Below are positions 42,910 to 50,856 of a DNA stretch of 64,000 bases, piece by piece. The position numbers and the translations under genes were made by a program. Numbering within the stretch: position 1 is the first letter of the stretch; each line of letters starts with the position of its first letter. Under the pieces are notes generated by a model. The model ran no database searches. It was not told the DNA's origin and saw nothing but the letters and a program-made list of their open reading frames with translations. This DNA is from Actinoplanes sichuanensis (lineage in GTDB: Bacteria; Actinomycetota; Actinomycetes; Mycobacteriales; Micromonosporaceae), in NCBI RefSeq assembly GCF_033097365.1, contig NZ_AP028461.1:2108001-2172000 (forward strand), given 5' to 3'.

Positions 42910-43559
42910 TCGACTTCGAACTGATCATGCCCGACGGCTGGGCGCACATCCCGACCACGCCGGAGTCCGCCAAGCTGCGCGCCCGGACGATCGAGGCGCT
43001 GGTCAAGGCCCGCCTGCCGGACTCGCTGCCGCGTGACAAGGCGGCGCCGTTCCGCAAGATGCTGACCGCCCAGCTGACCGAGGCCACCGACGACGCGGCC
43101 CGCAACGGCGCCCGCGCGGTGGTGCTGCCGCTGACCGAGTATCGGGACGGCTGGCGGGTGCCCGGCTCACTGCTGATCACCGTGTTGGAGGAGCCGGACG
43201 AGGACGCTCCGGACCCGCGGGCGCTGATCGGCGCGCTGCTGCAGGAGGCCGGGCCGGACGGGGCCCGTGTCGAGATCGGCGGCGGCCCGGCGGCCCGGAT
43301 CACCGAGGTGGTGAACAGCGACCCGGTCGGCCGTAAGGCACCGTCGCTGAAGGTCAGCTACTACGTGTCGCATCCCGAGGTGGCCGGGGTGTGGGCGCTG
43401 CTCACCTACACCGTGCTGACCGACGGTGACCTGGAGAGCGACGTGCTGACCGCGGTCTGCCTGCTCTTCGACACGGTGGTCGGCACCCTGCGCTGGACCG
43501 ACCGCATCGACGTGCCGACCGAGGACGAGCTGATCTCGATCCTGGAGAGCTCGGTCTAA
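42906..43559 (+). CDS. Unknown protein of the type VII locus (B)
   Basis: 217 residues; GTG 42906 overlaps the upstream stop as GTGA. It begins IDFELIMPDGWAHIPTTPES, then a helical stretch with LTEATDDAARNGARAVVLPLTEY, and ends with strands VSYYVSHPEVAGVWALLTYTVL and the helix DELISILESSV. The overall alpha/beta plan resembles the 42250 protein, and the two may be distant relatives or a heterodimer. No catalytic motif. It is the last gene of the secretion operon and converges on the M56 gene with a 4-nt overlap. Confidence 0.75.
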   Translation: MIDFELIMPDGWAHIPTTPESAKLRARTIEALVKARLPDSLPRDKAAPFRKMLTAQLTEATDDAARNGARAVVLPLTEYRDGWRVPGSLLITVLEEPDEDAPDPRALIGALLQEAGPDGARVEIGGGPAARITEVVNSDPVGRKAPSLKVSYYVSHPEVAGVWALLTYTVLTDGDLESDVLTAVCLLFDTVVGTLRWTDRIDVPTEDELISILESSV

Positions 43560-44458
43560 CGGCCCACCGCCGCGGTGAGCAGCTCGCCCAGGTCCCAGGC
43601 CGCCTCCACGGTCCAGGCCAGCGAGAACAACGCCAGCGCCAGCGGCACCGCGCCGACCACCGCGGCCACCCGGGCGCGGGGTTTGAGCAGGCTCGCGACC
43701 CGACGCGGCACCACCCCGCCCGGCGCTGCCGCGTGCAGCCCGGCCGGGGCCAGTGGCGCGGCCGCCGCCAGCGCCGCCGCGCCGATCGCCTGCGCCACCG
43801 TCCGCCGCGAACCGACCTCGGTCGCGGCCCGCTCGTCGGCGGCGCGTTCCACCAGGTAGTCGACGTGCCGGGACACCCACCACAGGGCCGGGTGGGCGGC
43901 CGCGGCCAGCTCAGTGACCCGGATCAGCAGGTGGTGGCGGGCGGCCAGATGCGCCCGCTCGTGCGCCAGCAGGGCGACGAACTGCGCCGGCGACAGGGCG
44001 TCGCGCATCCCGGTGGTCACCACCACATGACCGGGCCGTCCCGGTACGGCGAACGCGTGCGGCGCCGGGTCGGCCACCACGACGAGCGGCCCGCCCGTCG
44101 TGGTGGTGGCCGCCGCCAGGGCCAGGAGCCGCCGCTGCCGCCGCCAGGTGAGCGTCATCGACACGGCCGCCGCGGCCAGCAGCACCACGCCGGTCCACGA
44201 CACCCAGGGATAGTGCGCCGTGTCGTTCTCCACGAACTGTGCCGACCATCCGAACCAGTGCGCCACGGGTGGCAGCTCGGCCACCGCCTTCAGCGCGAAC
44301 ACCAGCAGGTTGATCAGGCTGGCGGCCGCGGCCCCGGCCGCCGACCAGGCCACCACGGGCGCCGCCACGCGTGGCGACAGCCGGTCGGCGAGCACCCGCA
44401 CCAGCACCAGCAACACCGGCGGAACGACGACGACCGAGACGAGAAAGTGGTCGAACAT
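43556..44458 (-). CDS. M56-family membrane zinc metallopeptidase
   Basis: 300 residues with membrane helices at about 5-25, 35-60, 85-105 and near 265-290. The zinc motif HERAH is in VALLAHERAHLAARHHLL, and the Glu-rich helix VERAADERAATE carries the third ligand region. This is the BlaR1/MecR1-type gluzincin domain, but there is no penicillin-binding sensor domain and no BlaI/MecI-type repressor gene beside it. It probably cleaves a membrane or regulatory protein in response to envelope stress. Confidence 0.88.
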   Translation of the reverse strand: MFDHFLVSVVVVPPVLLVLVRVLADRLSPRVAAPVVAWSAAGAAAASLINLLVFALKAVAELPPVAHWFGWSAQFVENDTAHYPWVSWTGVVLLAAAAVSMTLTWRRQRRLLALAAATTTTGGPLVVVADPAPHAFAVPGRPGHVVVTTGMRDALSPAQFVALLAHERAHLAARHHLLIRVTELAAAAHPALWWVSRHVDYLVERAADERAATEVGSRRTVAQAIGAAALAAAAPLAPAGLHAAAPGGVVPRRVASLLKPRARVAAVVGAVPLALALFSLAWTVEAAWDLGELLTAAVGR

Positions 44459-44517
44459 GAGGGCAGGCTAACGCGTCACCCCCGGCGGATGCCCGGGGCA
44501 AAGGTCCGGTGACCGGA

Positions 44518-45282
44518 TCAGGCGCAGTCGTCGAGGCGGGTGCGCAGCTTGGTGAGGGCCCTGGCGAGTAGGCGGGAGACGTGCATCTGGGAGACACCGA
44601 CCTGCTCGGCGATCTCCGACTGGGTGAGGTTGCCGTAGAAGCGCAGGCTGATGATCTTCTGCTCGCGCTCGTCCAGGGCGGCCATCGCCGGGCCCAGCGC
44701 GATCCGCAGTTCGGCCAGCTCGAAGCCGGTGTCCTCGCCGCCCAGGGTGTCCCCGAGCTCCATGCTGCCCTCGGCGTTGGCCGGGGTGGACAGGCTCGTC
44801 GAGTTGTACGCCCGCGCGCCCTCCAGGCCTTCGAGCACCTCCTCCTCGCTGATGTTCAGGTGCGCGGCGATGTCGGCGACCGTGGGGGAGCGGCCCAGCG
44901 TGTGGGTGAGGTCGTTGTTCGCGCCGGTGATCGCGAGCCGCAGCTCCTGCAGACGTCGGGGTACCCGGATCGACCAGGTGCGGTCCCGGAAGTGCCGCTT
45001 CAGCTCGCCGACGATGGTCGGGATGGCGAAGCCGGCGAACTCGATGCCGCGGTCGGCGTCGAACCTGTCGACCGCCTTGATCAGGCCCATCACGGCGACC
45101 TGCTGCAGGTCGTCGACCGGCTCACCGCGGCCGGCGTAGCGGTTGGCCAGGTGCCGGGCCAGCGGCATCCACGCCTCGATCGCCCGGTCCCGGACGACTG
45201 CGCGGGACGGGTGGTCGACCGGCATGGCGGCCAGGTCGTTGATCAATTCGCCGGCACGGTCGGTGGTGGCCAGAGCGGTCAT
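44518..45282 (-). CDS. RNA polymerase sigma factor, SigB/SigF/SigG subfamily
   Basis: 254 residues from ATG 45282, with GAGGAA just upstream; the longer frame to 45378 is N-terminally non-conserved. Region 2 has YAGRGEPVDDLQQVAVMGLIKAVDRFDADRGIEFAGFA, with -10 recognition downstream in RTWSIRVPRR. Region 3 includes LGRSPTVADIAAHLNISEEEV. Region 4 has the helix-turn-helix LTQSEIAEQVGVSQMHVSRLL, which contacts the -35. This subfamily directs stress and developmental transcription and is usually held by an anti-sigma factor. None is encoded next door; instead a GAF/PAS histidine kinase gene lies directly upstream. Confidence 0.93.
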   Translation of the reverse strand: MTALATTDRAGELINDLAAMPVDHPSRAVVRDRAIEAWMPLARHLANRYAGRGEPVDDLQQVAVMGLIKAVDRFDADRGIEFAGFAIPTIVGELKRHFRDRTWSIRVPRRLQELRLAITGANNDLTHTLGRSPTVADIAAHLNISEEEVLEGLEGARAYNSTSLSTPANAEGSMELGDTLGGEDTGFELAELRIALGPAMAALDEREQKIISLRFYGNLTQSEIAEQVGVSQMHVSRLLARALTKLRTRLDDCA

Positions 45283-45381
45283 GGTTCCTCGCCTTCGGCG
45301 GTTGCGGGCACAAGCGGCAGCCGACTGCTTGACTGCGAGTCCCATCGGTGTGCCCCACCCACCGGGGTGGCTAAACAATTT

Positions 45382-47490
45382 TCACCCGCGAGAATGCCGC
45401 GGCAGCCGGACCACGATGCGAGTGCCGGGCCGGTACGCCGGATCGAGGTGGACGGTTCCGCCGTGTGCCTCGACCAGCCCGCGGACCAGCGGCAGGCCCA
45501 GCCCGTTGCCGGGGATGGCGGTGTGCCGGGCGTTGGCGCCCCGGTGGAAGCGGGTGAACAGCAACTCCCGATCGCCGTCCGGGATGCCGATGCCGGTGTC
45601 GGCCACCGACAGTTCGACCACGTCCGGCCCGTCCCCGGCCGCGGCCACCCGCACGTCGCCGCCGGTGGGACAGTACTTGACCGCGTTCGACAGCAGCTGG
45701 TCGACGATCTGGCGCAGCCGTTCCTCGTCGGCGTCGAGGATCAGGTCGGCCGGTAGTTCGGTGCGGACCCGGATGCCGTCCGGTGGCCGCAGATCGTGGA
45801 CGGCCGCCTCGATCACGGCGACCAGGTCGGTGGGTCGGGCCCGGATCCGGTGGTGGCCGGATTCCAGCGCGGTCAGCTCCAGCAGTTCGTCGATGATCCG
45901 CTGGAGTTGCCCGACGTTGCGGCGGACCGCCGCGATCATCTGCTGCCGGTCCGGGTCGTCGAGCTCGTCGGTGAGCAGCGTGGTGTAGCTGATGATCGAC
46001 GTGAGCGGGGTGCGCAGCTCGTGCCCGGCGAGGGTCAGGAAGTCGTCGCGGGCCCGGTTGAGTTGCATGGTCAGCTCCCGGCTGCGCATCCGGGTGAGGA
46101 ACTGCCCGAGCTGCGCGGCCACGCCGTCCATCAGCCCGGTGAGCAGGAACTCGTCGTATTCGGAGGTGGCGCTGAGGGTGGCCAGCACCCCGAGTACCTG
46201 GTCGCCGTCACAGACCGGCACGGTCAGGCTGGCCCGCAGCCCGCGCTCGGCGGCGGCGTGGGCGAACGCGTACGCCTCCGGGGTCTCGGTGAATCGCGGA
46301 TCGGTCAGGTCGGGGATCCACACCGGCCGGCGGGTCGCCCACACCAGACCGGGGCCGGCGTCGCCGCGGGGGATCCGCTCCGGCACGAGGTCGTCGACGT
46401 AGACGCCCGGCGCGCTCCAGTAGGCGGCGGTACGCAGCACGTCGGCCACCTCGTCGACCACGAACAGTGCCACGTGTGGCCAGTCCAGGGCCTCACCTAT
46501 GGCCCGTAGCAGCGGTGGGGCGGCCTGATCGAGCCCGTCCGAGGCGGCCAGCAGCCGGGTCAGTTCCAGTTCGCAGTCGCGGAACCGTTCCCGGCGCCGC
46601 CGTTCGGTGACGTCCCGGACCGTGGACACCGCGCCCAGCAGTTCACCGGCCGAGCCGTAGACCGGTTCGGCGTTCGTCAGCGCGTATCGATCGGGGGCGC
46701 CCGGGGTTCGCAGCACCGCCTCCACGTCACGGACACTGTGCCCGCCGAGCGCGCGGACCACGGCCATCTCCTCCGGCCGGTACGGGCGCCCGTCCAGGTG
46801 CCGCAGCCGGGTGCCGGCCGCGACCATCGCCTCGACCGGCGGCATCGCGTCGTCCAGTCCGCAGAACCGTCGCAGCATCCGGTTGAACAGCACCGGCCGT
46901 CGATCGCCGTCGATCGCCAGGACGCCGACCTGAAGACTGTCCAGGAGCGCGCTGACGAAACCACGTTGGACGACCAGCCCGCCCACCTCGGTGGTGTGTT
47001 CGCCGGACGCCAGCATCGCGGCCACCTCGGAGAGGGCGGCCAGATCGTGTTCCACCCAGGTGCGGGCGCTGGTGTCCAGCACGGTCACCGTACGGCGGGG
47101 GCGATCCGGGCCGGCCGGCACCGGAACGGCGGCCATCGACCGTACCCCCAGATCGGTTATCAACGGGTGTCCGGCGAAGCCGGGCTCGGTGAGCAGATCG
47201 CCGACCGAGACCGGACCGCCCGAGCCGAACCGGCGCACCGGGCAGGCCGCCGGAAACCCGAACGTGCCCAGCAACGCCTCGTCCGCGCTGATCACCGCCA
47301 TGGGCGTGCCGAGCAGGCGAGCCGCCAGGCGGGCGGCGGCATCCCACGGCACCGGCACATGAGAGGCCGTCACACCCACCACCTCGCCCCGCTCGTCGCT
47401 GAGGGAAACGACATCCTGCGCATCGGCACCGCCCCAGAGGGCTTGAGCCTTTCCGGGAACTTCCTGGTCGGGGACCTGCGGGCCGGTCAC
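45382..47490 (-). CDS. GAF-PAS-GAF sensor histidine kinase
   Basis: 702 residues, no membrane helices. An N-terminal GAF domain (about 45-165) is followed by a PAS domain (about 178-295, LLDSLQVGVLAIDGDRRPVLFN), a second GAF domain (about 305-465, with YWSAPGVYVDDLVPERIP), HisKA with the H-box TLAGHELRTPLTSII, and HATPase_c with DTGIGIPDGDRELLF and GNGLGLPLVRGLVEAHGG. It should sense soluble or redox signals. GTG 47490 overlaps the upstream gene stop as GTGA, and the sigma factor start lies 100 nt downstream. No response regulator is adjacent, so the partner is elsewhere. Confidence 0.9.
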   Translation of the reverse strand: MTGPQVPDQEVPGKAQALWGGADAQDVVSLSDERGEVVGVTASHVPVPWDAAARLAARLLGTPMAVISADEALLGTFGFPAACPVRRFGSGGPVSVGDLLTEPGFAGHPLITDLGVRSMAAVPVPAGPDRPRRTVTVLDTSARTWVEHDLAALSEVAAMLASGEHTTEVGGLVVQRGFVSALLDSLQVGVLAIDGDRRPVLFNRMLRRFCGLDDAMPPVEAMVAAGTRLRHLDGRPYRPEEMAVVRALGGHSVRDVEAVLRTPGAPDRYALTNAEPVYGSAGELLGAVSTVRDVTERRRRERFRDCELELTRLLAASDGLDQAAPPLLRAIGEALDWPHVALFVVDEVADVLRTAAYWSAPGVYVDDLVPERIPRGDAGPGLVWATRRPVWIPDLTDPRFTETPEAYAFAHAAAERGLRASLTVPVCDGDQVLGVLATLSATSEYDEFLLTGLMDGVAAQLGQFLTRMRSRELTMQLNRARDDFLTLAGHELRTPLTSIISYTTLLTDELDDPDRQQMIAAVRRNVGQLQRIIDELLELTALESGHHRIRARPTDLVAVIEAAVHDLRPPDGIRVRTELPADLILDADEERLRQIVDQLLSNAVKYCPTGGDVRVAAAGDGPDVVELSVADTGIGIPDGDRELLFTRFHRGANARHTAIPGNGLGLPLVRGLVEAHGGTVHLDPAYRPGTRIVVRLPRHSRG

Positions 47491-47744
47491 CGCGTAGTGG
47501 CTGATCCCGGCTCGTCACGGAGGAGTGCCTTCCGCCTGAGGTCCAGGACCGCGATCAACGCGAACGCGGCGACGGTGGCCGCGACGGCGGCCATGTAACA
47601 CCAGGGGGAGGGCAGATGGTTGGCGGCGGTCAGGAGGGTCGGCTCCTTGTCGGTGAACACCCGGAAGATGATCGCCATCGGCCCCTCCCAGAAGCCGATC
47701 GCGAGCGTGATGATCATGGCGAATCGGTAGCCGGCCTCGTTCAT
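47487..47744 (-). CDS. Small two-helix membrane protein of the kinase-sigma operon
   Basis: 85 residues from ATG 47744; the frame extends to 47780, but MNEAGYRFAM is the better start. Two hydrophobic helices, about 5-22 and 47-68, flank a loop with a conserved-looking FRVFTDKEPTLL. The tail is basic (DLRRKALLRDE). It is translationally coupled to the kinase, so it may place the soluble kinase at the membrane or act as its input. Family not recognised. Confidence 0.7.
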   Translation of the reverse strand: MNEAGYRFAMIITLAIGFWEGPMAIIFRVFTDKEPTLLTAANHLPSPWCYMAAVAATVAAFALIAVLDLRRKALLRDEPGSATTR

Positions 47745-47834
47745 TTCGCTATCCCCCGTCTGTGATACGAACGTATCCACGAAATCAGCTTCTCTCGTGC
47801 TTGTGAAGGGGATTCGTCACGGATTCGGCGCGGA

Positions 47835-47840
47835 TAGACT
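47835..47840 (+). promoter_or_regulatory. Leaderless-type -10 box (TAGACT) for the TetR gene
   Basis: TAGACT ends 6 nt before ATG 47847. No Shine-Dalgarno sequence is present. Confidence 0.5.
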
Positions 47841-47846
47841 CACGAG

Positions 47847-48650
47847 ATGCGTGACGAAACCGTCTGTCCGGTCTGTCGTGGGCCGGTGCTCTCGGGCGGG
47901 CGGGGGCGTCGACCGGTCTACTGTTCGCGGGCGTGTCAGGCGCGGGCCTATCGTGCTCGCCGCGATCCGCCGGTCCCATCGGTTCCGCCCGGCCCTGCTC
48001 CTTCGCCGCCGTCCGCACATCCTTCGGCGCCGTCCGCACTTCCTTCGCCGCCGTCCGCGGAGGGCGGCGGATCGTCGGTCACCGGCCGGCGGCGGCAGGT
48101 CGTCGAAGCGGTCTGGCGGATCGCCGGGAGCCGCGGGCTGCAGTCGGTCAGCATCCGTGAGGTGGCCGCGGAGGCCGGAGTGTCCGCGCGGGTCGTCCAG
48201 TACCACTTCGCGGGCAAGCAGGATCTCCTGGTCACGGCCCTGCGGGTGCTGCACGCCGACAACGAGCGCCGGGTGCTGGGACGCATCGCGGCATTACCCG
48301 ACCCGTCGGATCCGCGTGCTCTGCTGCGGGCCACCCTGGAGGAGTTCCTGCCGCTCGACGAGGAGCGCCGCGCCGGGCTGGGCGTGTTGACCGCCTACTA
48401 CGCGCGCAGCCTCACCGATCCTGCCTTCGCCGCCGTGTTCCTCGCCGCGGAGAGCCCGCTCGAAGACCTGATCGCCGCCCTCATCGCGGCGGCCGGCCCG
48501 AGCCCGGGCGTCGACCCGGGCCGTGAGGCGGACCTGCTGGTCGCCGGTGTCACCGGGCTCGGTCTCGACCTGCTGCACCGCCGTCGTTCGGTCGCCGACG
48601 TGCGCCGGACCCTCGACTATCACCTGGGTCGGATACTCGCCCACCCCTGA
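47847..48650 (+). CDS. TetR-family regulator with N-terminal zinc ribbon
   Basis: 267 residues. Residues 1-45 carry CPVC and CSRAC (VCPVCRGPVLSGGRGRRPVY), a zinc ribbon like those at the ends of some plant-type and actinobacterial proteins. A Pro/Ser/Ala linker (about 42-75) with short repeats of PSPPSA type follows. The TetR DNA-binding domain spans about 80-130, with the recognition helix VSARVVQYHFAGKQDLL; the ligand domain is about 135-265, with LGVLTAYYARSLTDPAF. A zinc ribbon fused to TetR is uncommon and could add metal or redox sensing. It converges with the 48620 gene, overlapping by 31 nt. Target unknown. Confidence 0.88.
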   Translation: MRDETVCPVCRGPVLSGGRGRRPVYCSRACQARAYRARRDPPVPSVPPGPAPSPPSAHPSAPSALPSPPSAEGGGSSVTGRRRQVVEAVWRIAGSRGLQSVSIREVAAEAGVSARVVQYHFAGKQDLLVTALRVLHADNERRVLGRIAALPDPSDPRALLRATLEEFLPLDEERRAGLGVLTAYYARSLTDPAFAAVFLAAESPLEDLIAALIAAAGPSPGVDPGREADLLVAGVTGLGLDLLHRRRSVADVRRTLDYHLGRILAHP

Positions 48651-49246
48651 GGGGCGGTGAGCTCGTCGGGATCCACTGGACGACCGGACACCGCCAGCAG
48701 GAGCGCGAGCGCGGTTCCGCGTACCTCCGGGCCGGTCCCGATCCGGACGGCGGTGTCCTCGGCGACCAGCCGCACGCCGGCCGCGCGCTCCCGGCCGCCG
48801 CCCATCTTGACGCTCGTGCGCACCTGGAACTCCAGCGCCACCGCGACCTGCTCGGGCGGATAGTCGCCGGTCAGCCCGACCGCCCGCCGGATGTCCGCAC
48901 CGTGCACGAATACCTCGACCAGCCGGGTGGCGAGCGGCGCCGGCGGGGTCCGGGTGAGCCCGGTGACGGCCCGCAACTCGGCGAGCGTCTCGGCCGGGTC
49001 GGCACGCCGCTCACGGGCGATGCCGAGTTCGTTCTGCCGGTCGAAGTCGAACCGCGCCGCGACCATGTCCCGGACGAACCCGAACCTGGTCGTCTTCGCA
49101 CCGTCGACCAGGTGGGCGACGACGTCGTGGACATCCCAGCCGGGGCAGGCGGTGGGTGCGGTCCACTGCTCGGGTCGCAGCGTCTCCAGATCTCCGGCCA
49201 GGGCGGCGCGCTCGTGATGAACGGTGGTCCAGACGGCATCCGACAT
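48620..49246 (-). CDS. Maleylpyruvate-isomerase-like (DinB-fold) protein
   Basis: 208 residues from ATG 49246. The N-terminal helical domain has WTAPTACPGWDVHDVVAHLVDG, the PGWxVxDVxAHL segment of mycothiol-dependent maleylpyruvate isomerase N-domains and TIGR03083 proteins, in which the first metal-binding His is found. VEVFVHGADIRRAVGL holds further conserved His/Asp residues. Metal- and mycothiol-dependent transfer or isomerisation is typical; the substrate is unknown. Its ATG and the plus-strand ATG at 49245 overlap base for base, so if both are used the promoters must interleave. Confidence 0.85.
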   Translation of the reverse strand: MSDAVWTTVHHERAALAGDLETLRPEQWTAPTACPGWDVHDVVAHLVDGAKTTRFGFVRDMVAARFDFDRQNELGIARERRADPAETLAELRAVTGLTRTPPAPLATRLVEVFVHGADIRRAVGLTGDYPPEQVAVALEFQVRTSVKMGGGRERAAGVRLVAEDTAVRIGTGPEVRGTALALLLAVSGRPVDPDELTAPQGWASIRPR

Positions 49247-49277
49247 GGTTGCTACTAAACAACACGACATCCTCGCG

Positions 49278-49568
49278 ATGCGCGCGCACGCCCGCCCCGT
49301 CTCCGCCGCCGCGCGGCTCGGGCTCAGGCTGACCGACTCCCGGACCGCCGGGAGATCGCCTGTCGACTATCTCGCCACGGTGTCCCCGAGCGGGACCGCG
49401 ATCGTCAGGGAGCCGATCCCCGGCGACGTCGACGCCGTGATCGAGGCGACCACGGCGGGCTGGAAGGCGTTGATCATCGGTGGTGCCCACATCGATCCGG
49501 CTCGGATCACCGGCGATCCGGCGGCGGCCGCCGGTCTCCTCGACGCGACCCGGTTGATCCGGGTCTAG
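49278..49568 (+). CDS. Small unknown protein
   Basis: 96 residues from ATG 49278; an in-frame ATG at 49245 would overlap the divergent gene. Composition is balanced: VDYLATVSPSGTAIVREPIPGD, then VIEATTAGWKALIIGGAHID. An alternating strand/helix order suggests a small alpha/beta fold. There are no motifs, signal or membrane segments that I recognise. It lies between the divergent isomerase-like gene and the convergent MFS gene. Confidence 0.5.
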   Translation: MRAHARPVSAAARLGLRLTDSRTAGRSPVDYLATVSPSGTAIVREPIPGDVDAVIEATTAGWKALIIGGAHIDPARITGDPAAAAGLLDATRLIRV

Positions 49569-49602
49569 CCGTACTGTTCTCGGGCCGGCGCGAAGGCGGC
49601 GA

Positions 49603-50802
49603 TCAGGGGCTGGCGACCAGGGACGGGACCCGGCGCAGGGAGGTCGCCAGCAGGCCGCTGACCACCAGGCAGGCCGATGCCAGCAGCACCACGGCCGGCC
49701 AGGCGCCGTAGGACCACGCGGTCCCGGCCAGGTTGCCGAAGACCGACGAGCCGGCGTAGTACGCGAACAGGTAGAGCGACGCCGCCTGCCCGGCCGGCAC
49801 CCCGTTGGCGTGGGCGCGCACCGGCACCCAGCCACTGGCCACCCCGTGCACGCAGAAGAATCCGGCGGTCATCACGGCCAGCCCGGCCACGGTCAGCGGC
49901 AGCCTGTCGGGCACGGTCAGCAGCAGCCCGGCCGCGGTCAGCAGGCACCCGAACGGCATGACGGCACGACGACCGTACCGGTCCGCGAGTCGTCCGGAGA
50001 TCGCCGAGCTGAGCGTGCCCGCCGGATAGACCAGGAACACCGCGCCGGCCGCGGCCGCTCCCAGCGCGAAGGGCGCACTGGTCAACCGGAACCCCATCGC
50101 GTTGTAGACGGCGACGAACGCGCCCATCGCCACCGCGCCGACGCCGTACAGGCTGAGCAGGGCCGGGTCGGTGAACGCGCGCCGGGACAGGGCCACGTGC
50201 GGTCCGGCCGCGAAGTTCCGCGACGCCGGGAGCAGCGACGCGACGATCACCGAGCAGATCAGGCCGACGGCGGCCACCGCCGCGAGGGACAGCCGCCAGC
50301 CGTACGCCTCCGCGACCATCGAACTGAGCAGTCGCCCGGTCATCCCGCCCAGCGCGGTGCCCCCGATGTACAGGCCGGCCGCTCGTCCCTGCCGGTCGGC
50401 GGGCAACTCTTCGCGCAGGTACGCGGTGGCGACCGCGGGGAGCCCGGCCAGGGCGACACCCTGCGCCAGCCGGAGCCCGAGCAGTGCGTGCCAGGTCGGT
50501 GCGAACGCGCAGGCCAGCCCGACCAGCGCGGACAGCGTGAGCGACAGGTGGATCAGCGGGGTCCGGCCGATCTTCTCCGACAGCGGCCCGGTCACCAGCA
50601 GTGCCACCCCCAGCCCGAGCGTCGCCAGTGACAGCGACCAGGAGCTCTGCGCGGGGGTCACGCCGAACGCCGCGGACAGCTCCGGCAGCAGCGCCTGGGT
50701 GCTGTACAGCAGGGCGAACGTGGCCACGCCGGCGGCGAACAGGGCGAGGCAGGCCCGGTGATATCTGCTCACGCCACTCACTGTTCGCCCCGGTTGCGGC
50801 AT
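49603..50802 (-). CDS. MFS transporter, YnfM/arabinose-efflux-like
   Basis: 399 residues and twelve hydrophobic helices. The helix 2-3 loop motif is GPLSEKIGRTPL, an equivalent of MFS motif A, and the second copy GRLADRYGRRAVMP lies between helices 8 and 9. The helix 4-5 region LGLRLAQGVALAGLPAVA fits drug-efflux members. It is probably a proton-coupled exporter. It is divergent from a LysR gene, with 54 bp between starts, so it is very likely the target of that regulator. Confidence 0.9.
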   Translation of the reverse strand: MPQPGRTVSGVSRYHRACLALFAAGVATFALLYSTQALLPELSAAFGVTPAQSSWSLSLATLGLGVALLVTGPLSEKIGRTPLIHLSLTLSALVGLACAFAPTWHALLGLRLAQGVALAGLPAVATAYLREELPADRQGRAAGLYIGGTALGGMTGRLLSSMVAEAYGWRLSLAAVAAVGLICSVIVASLLPASRNFAAGPHVALSRRAFTDPALLSLYGVGAVAMGAFVAVYNAMGFRLTSAPFALGAAAAGAVFLVYPAGTLSSAISGRLADRYGRRAVMPFGCLLTAAGLLLTVPDRLPLTVAGLAVMTAGFFCVHGVASGWVPVRAHANGVPAGQAASLYLFAYYAGSSVFGNLAGTAWSYGAWPAVVLLASACLVVSGLLATSLRRVPSLVASP

Positions 50803-50829
50803 ACGTCCAATGCATGAAAATCATCGACC

Positions 50830-50848
50830 GCATGCGTACGGCGTATGC
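50830..50848. promoter_or_regulatory. Candidate LysR operator (GCAT-N11-ATGC)
   Basis: The interrupted dyad GCATGCGTACGGCGTATGC has the T-N11-A form bound by LysR regulators. It overlaps the -10 box (TATGCT, 50844-50849) of the LysR gene, so it could serve autorepression. A related GCAT/ATGC dyad lies beside the MFS start. Confidence 0.55.
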
Positions 50849-50849
50849 T
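50844..50849 (+). promoter_or_regulatory. Leaderless-type -10 box (TATGCT) for the LysR gene
   Basis: TATGCT ends 7 nt before ATG 50857. It overlaps the candidate LysR operator. Confidence 0.5.
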
Positions 50850-50856
50850 CAGCGCG

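Noticed and set aside
45340..45390. SigB-type promoter (GTTT-N-GGGT) before the sigma gene
   Set aside because: GTTT and GGGTGG are present but only 12 nt apart, shorter than the usual 14-18, so I do not call it.
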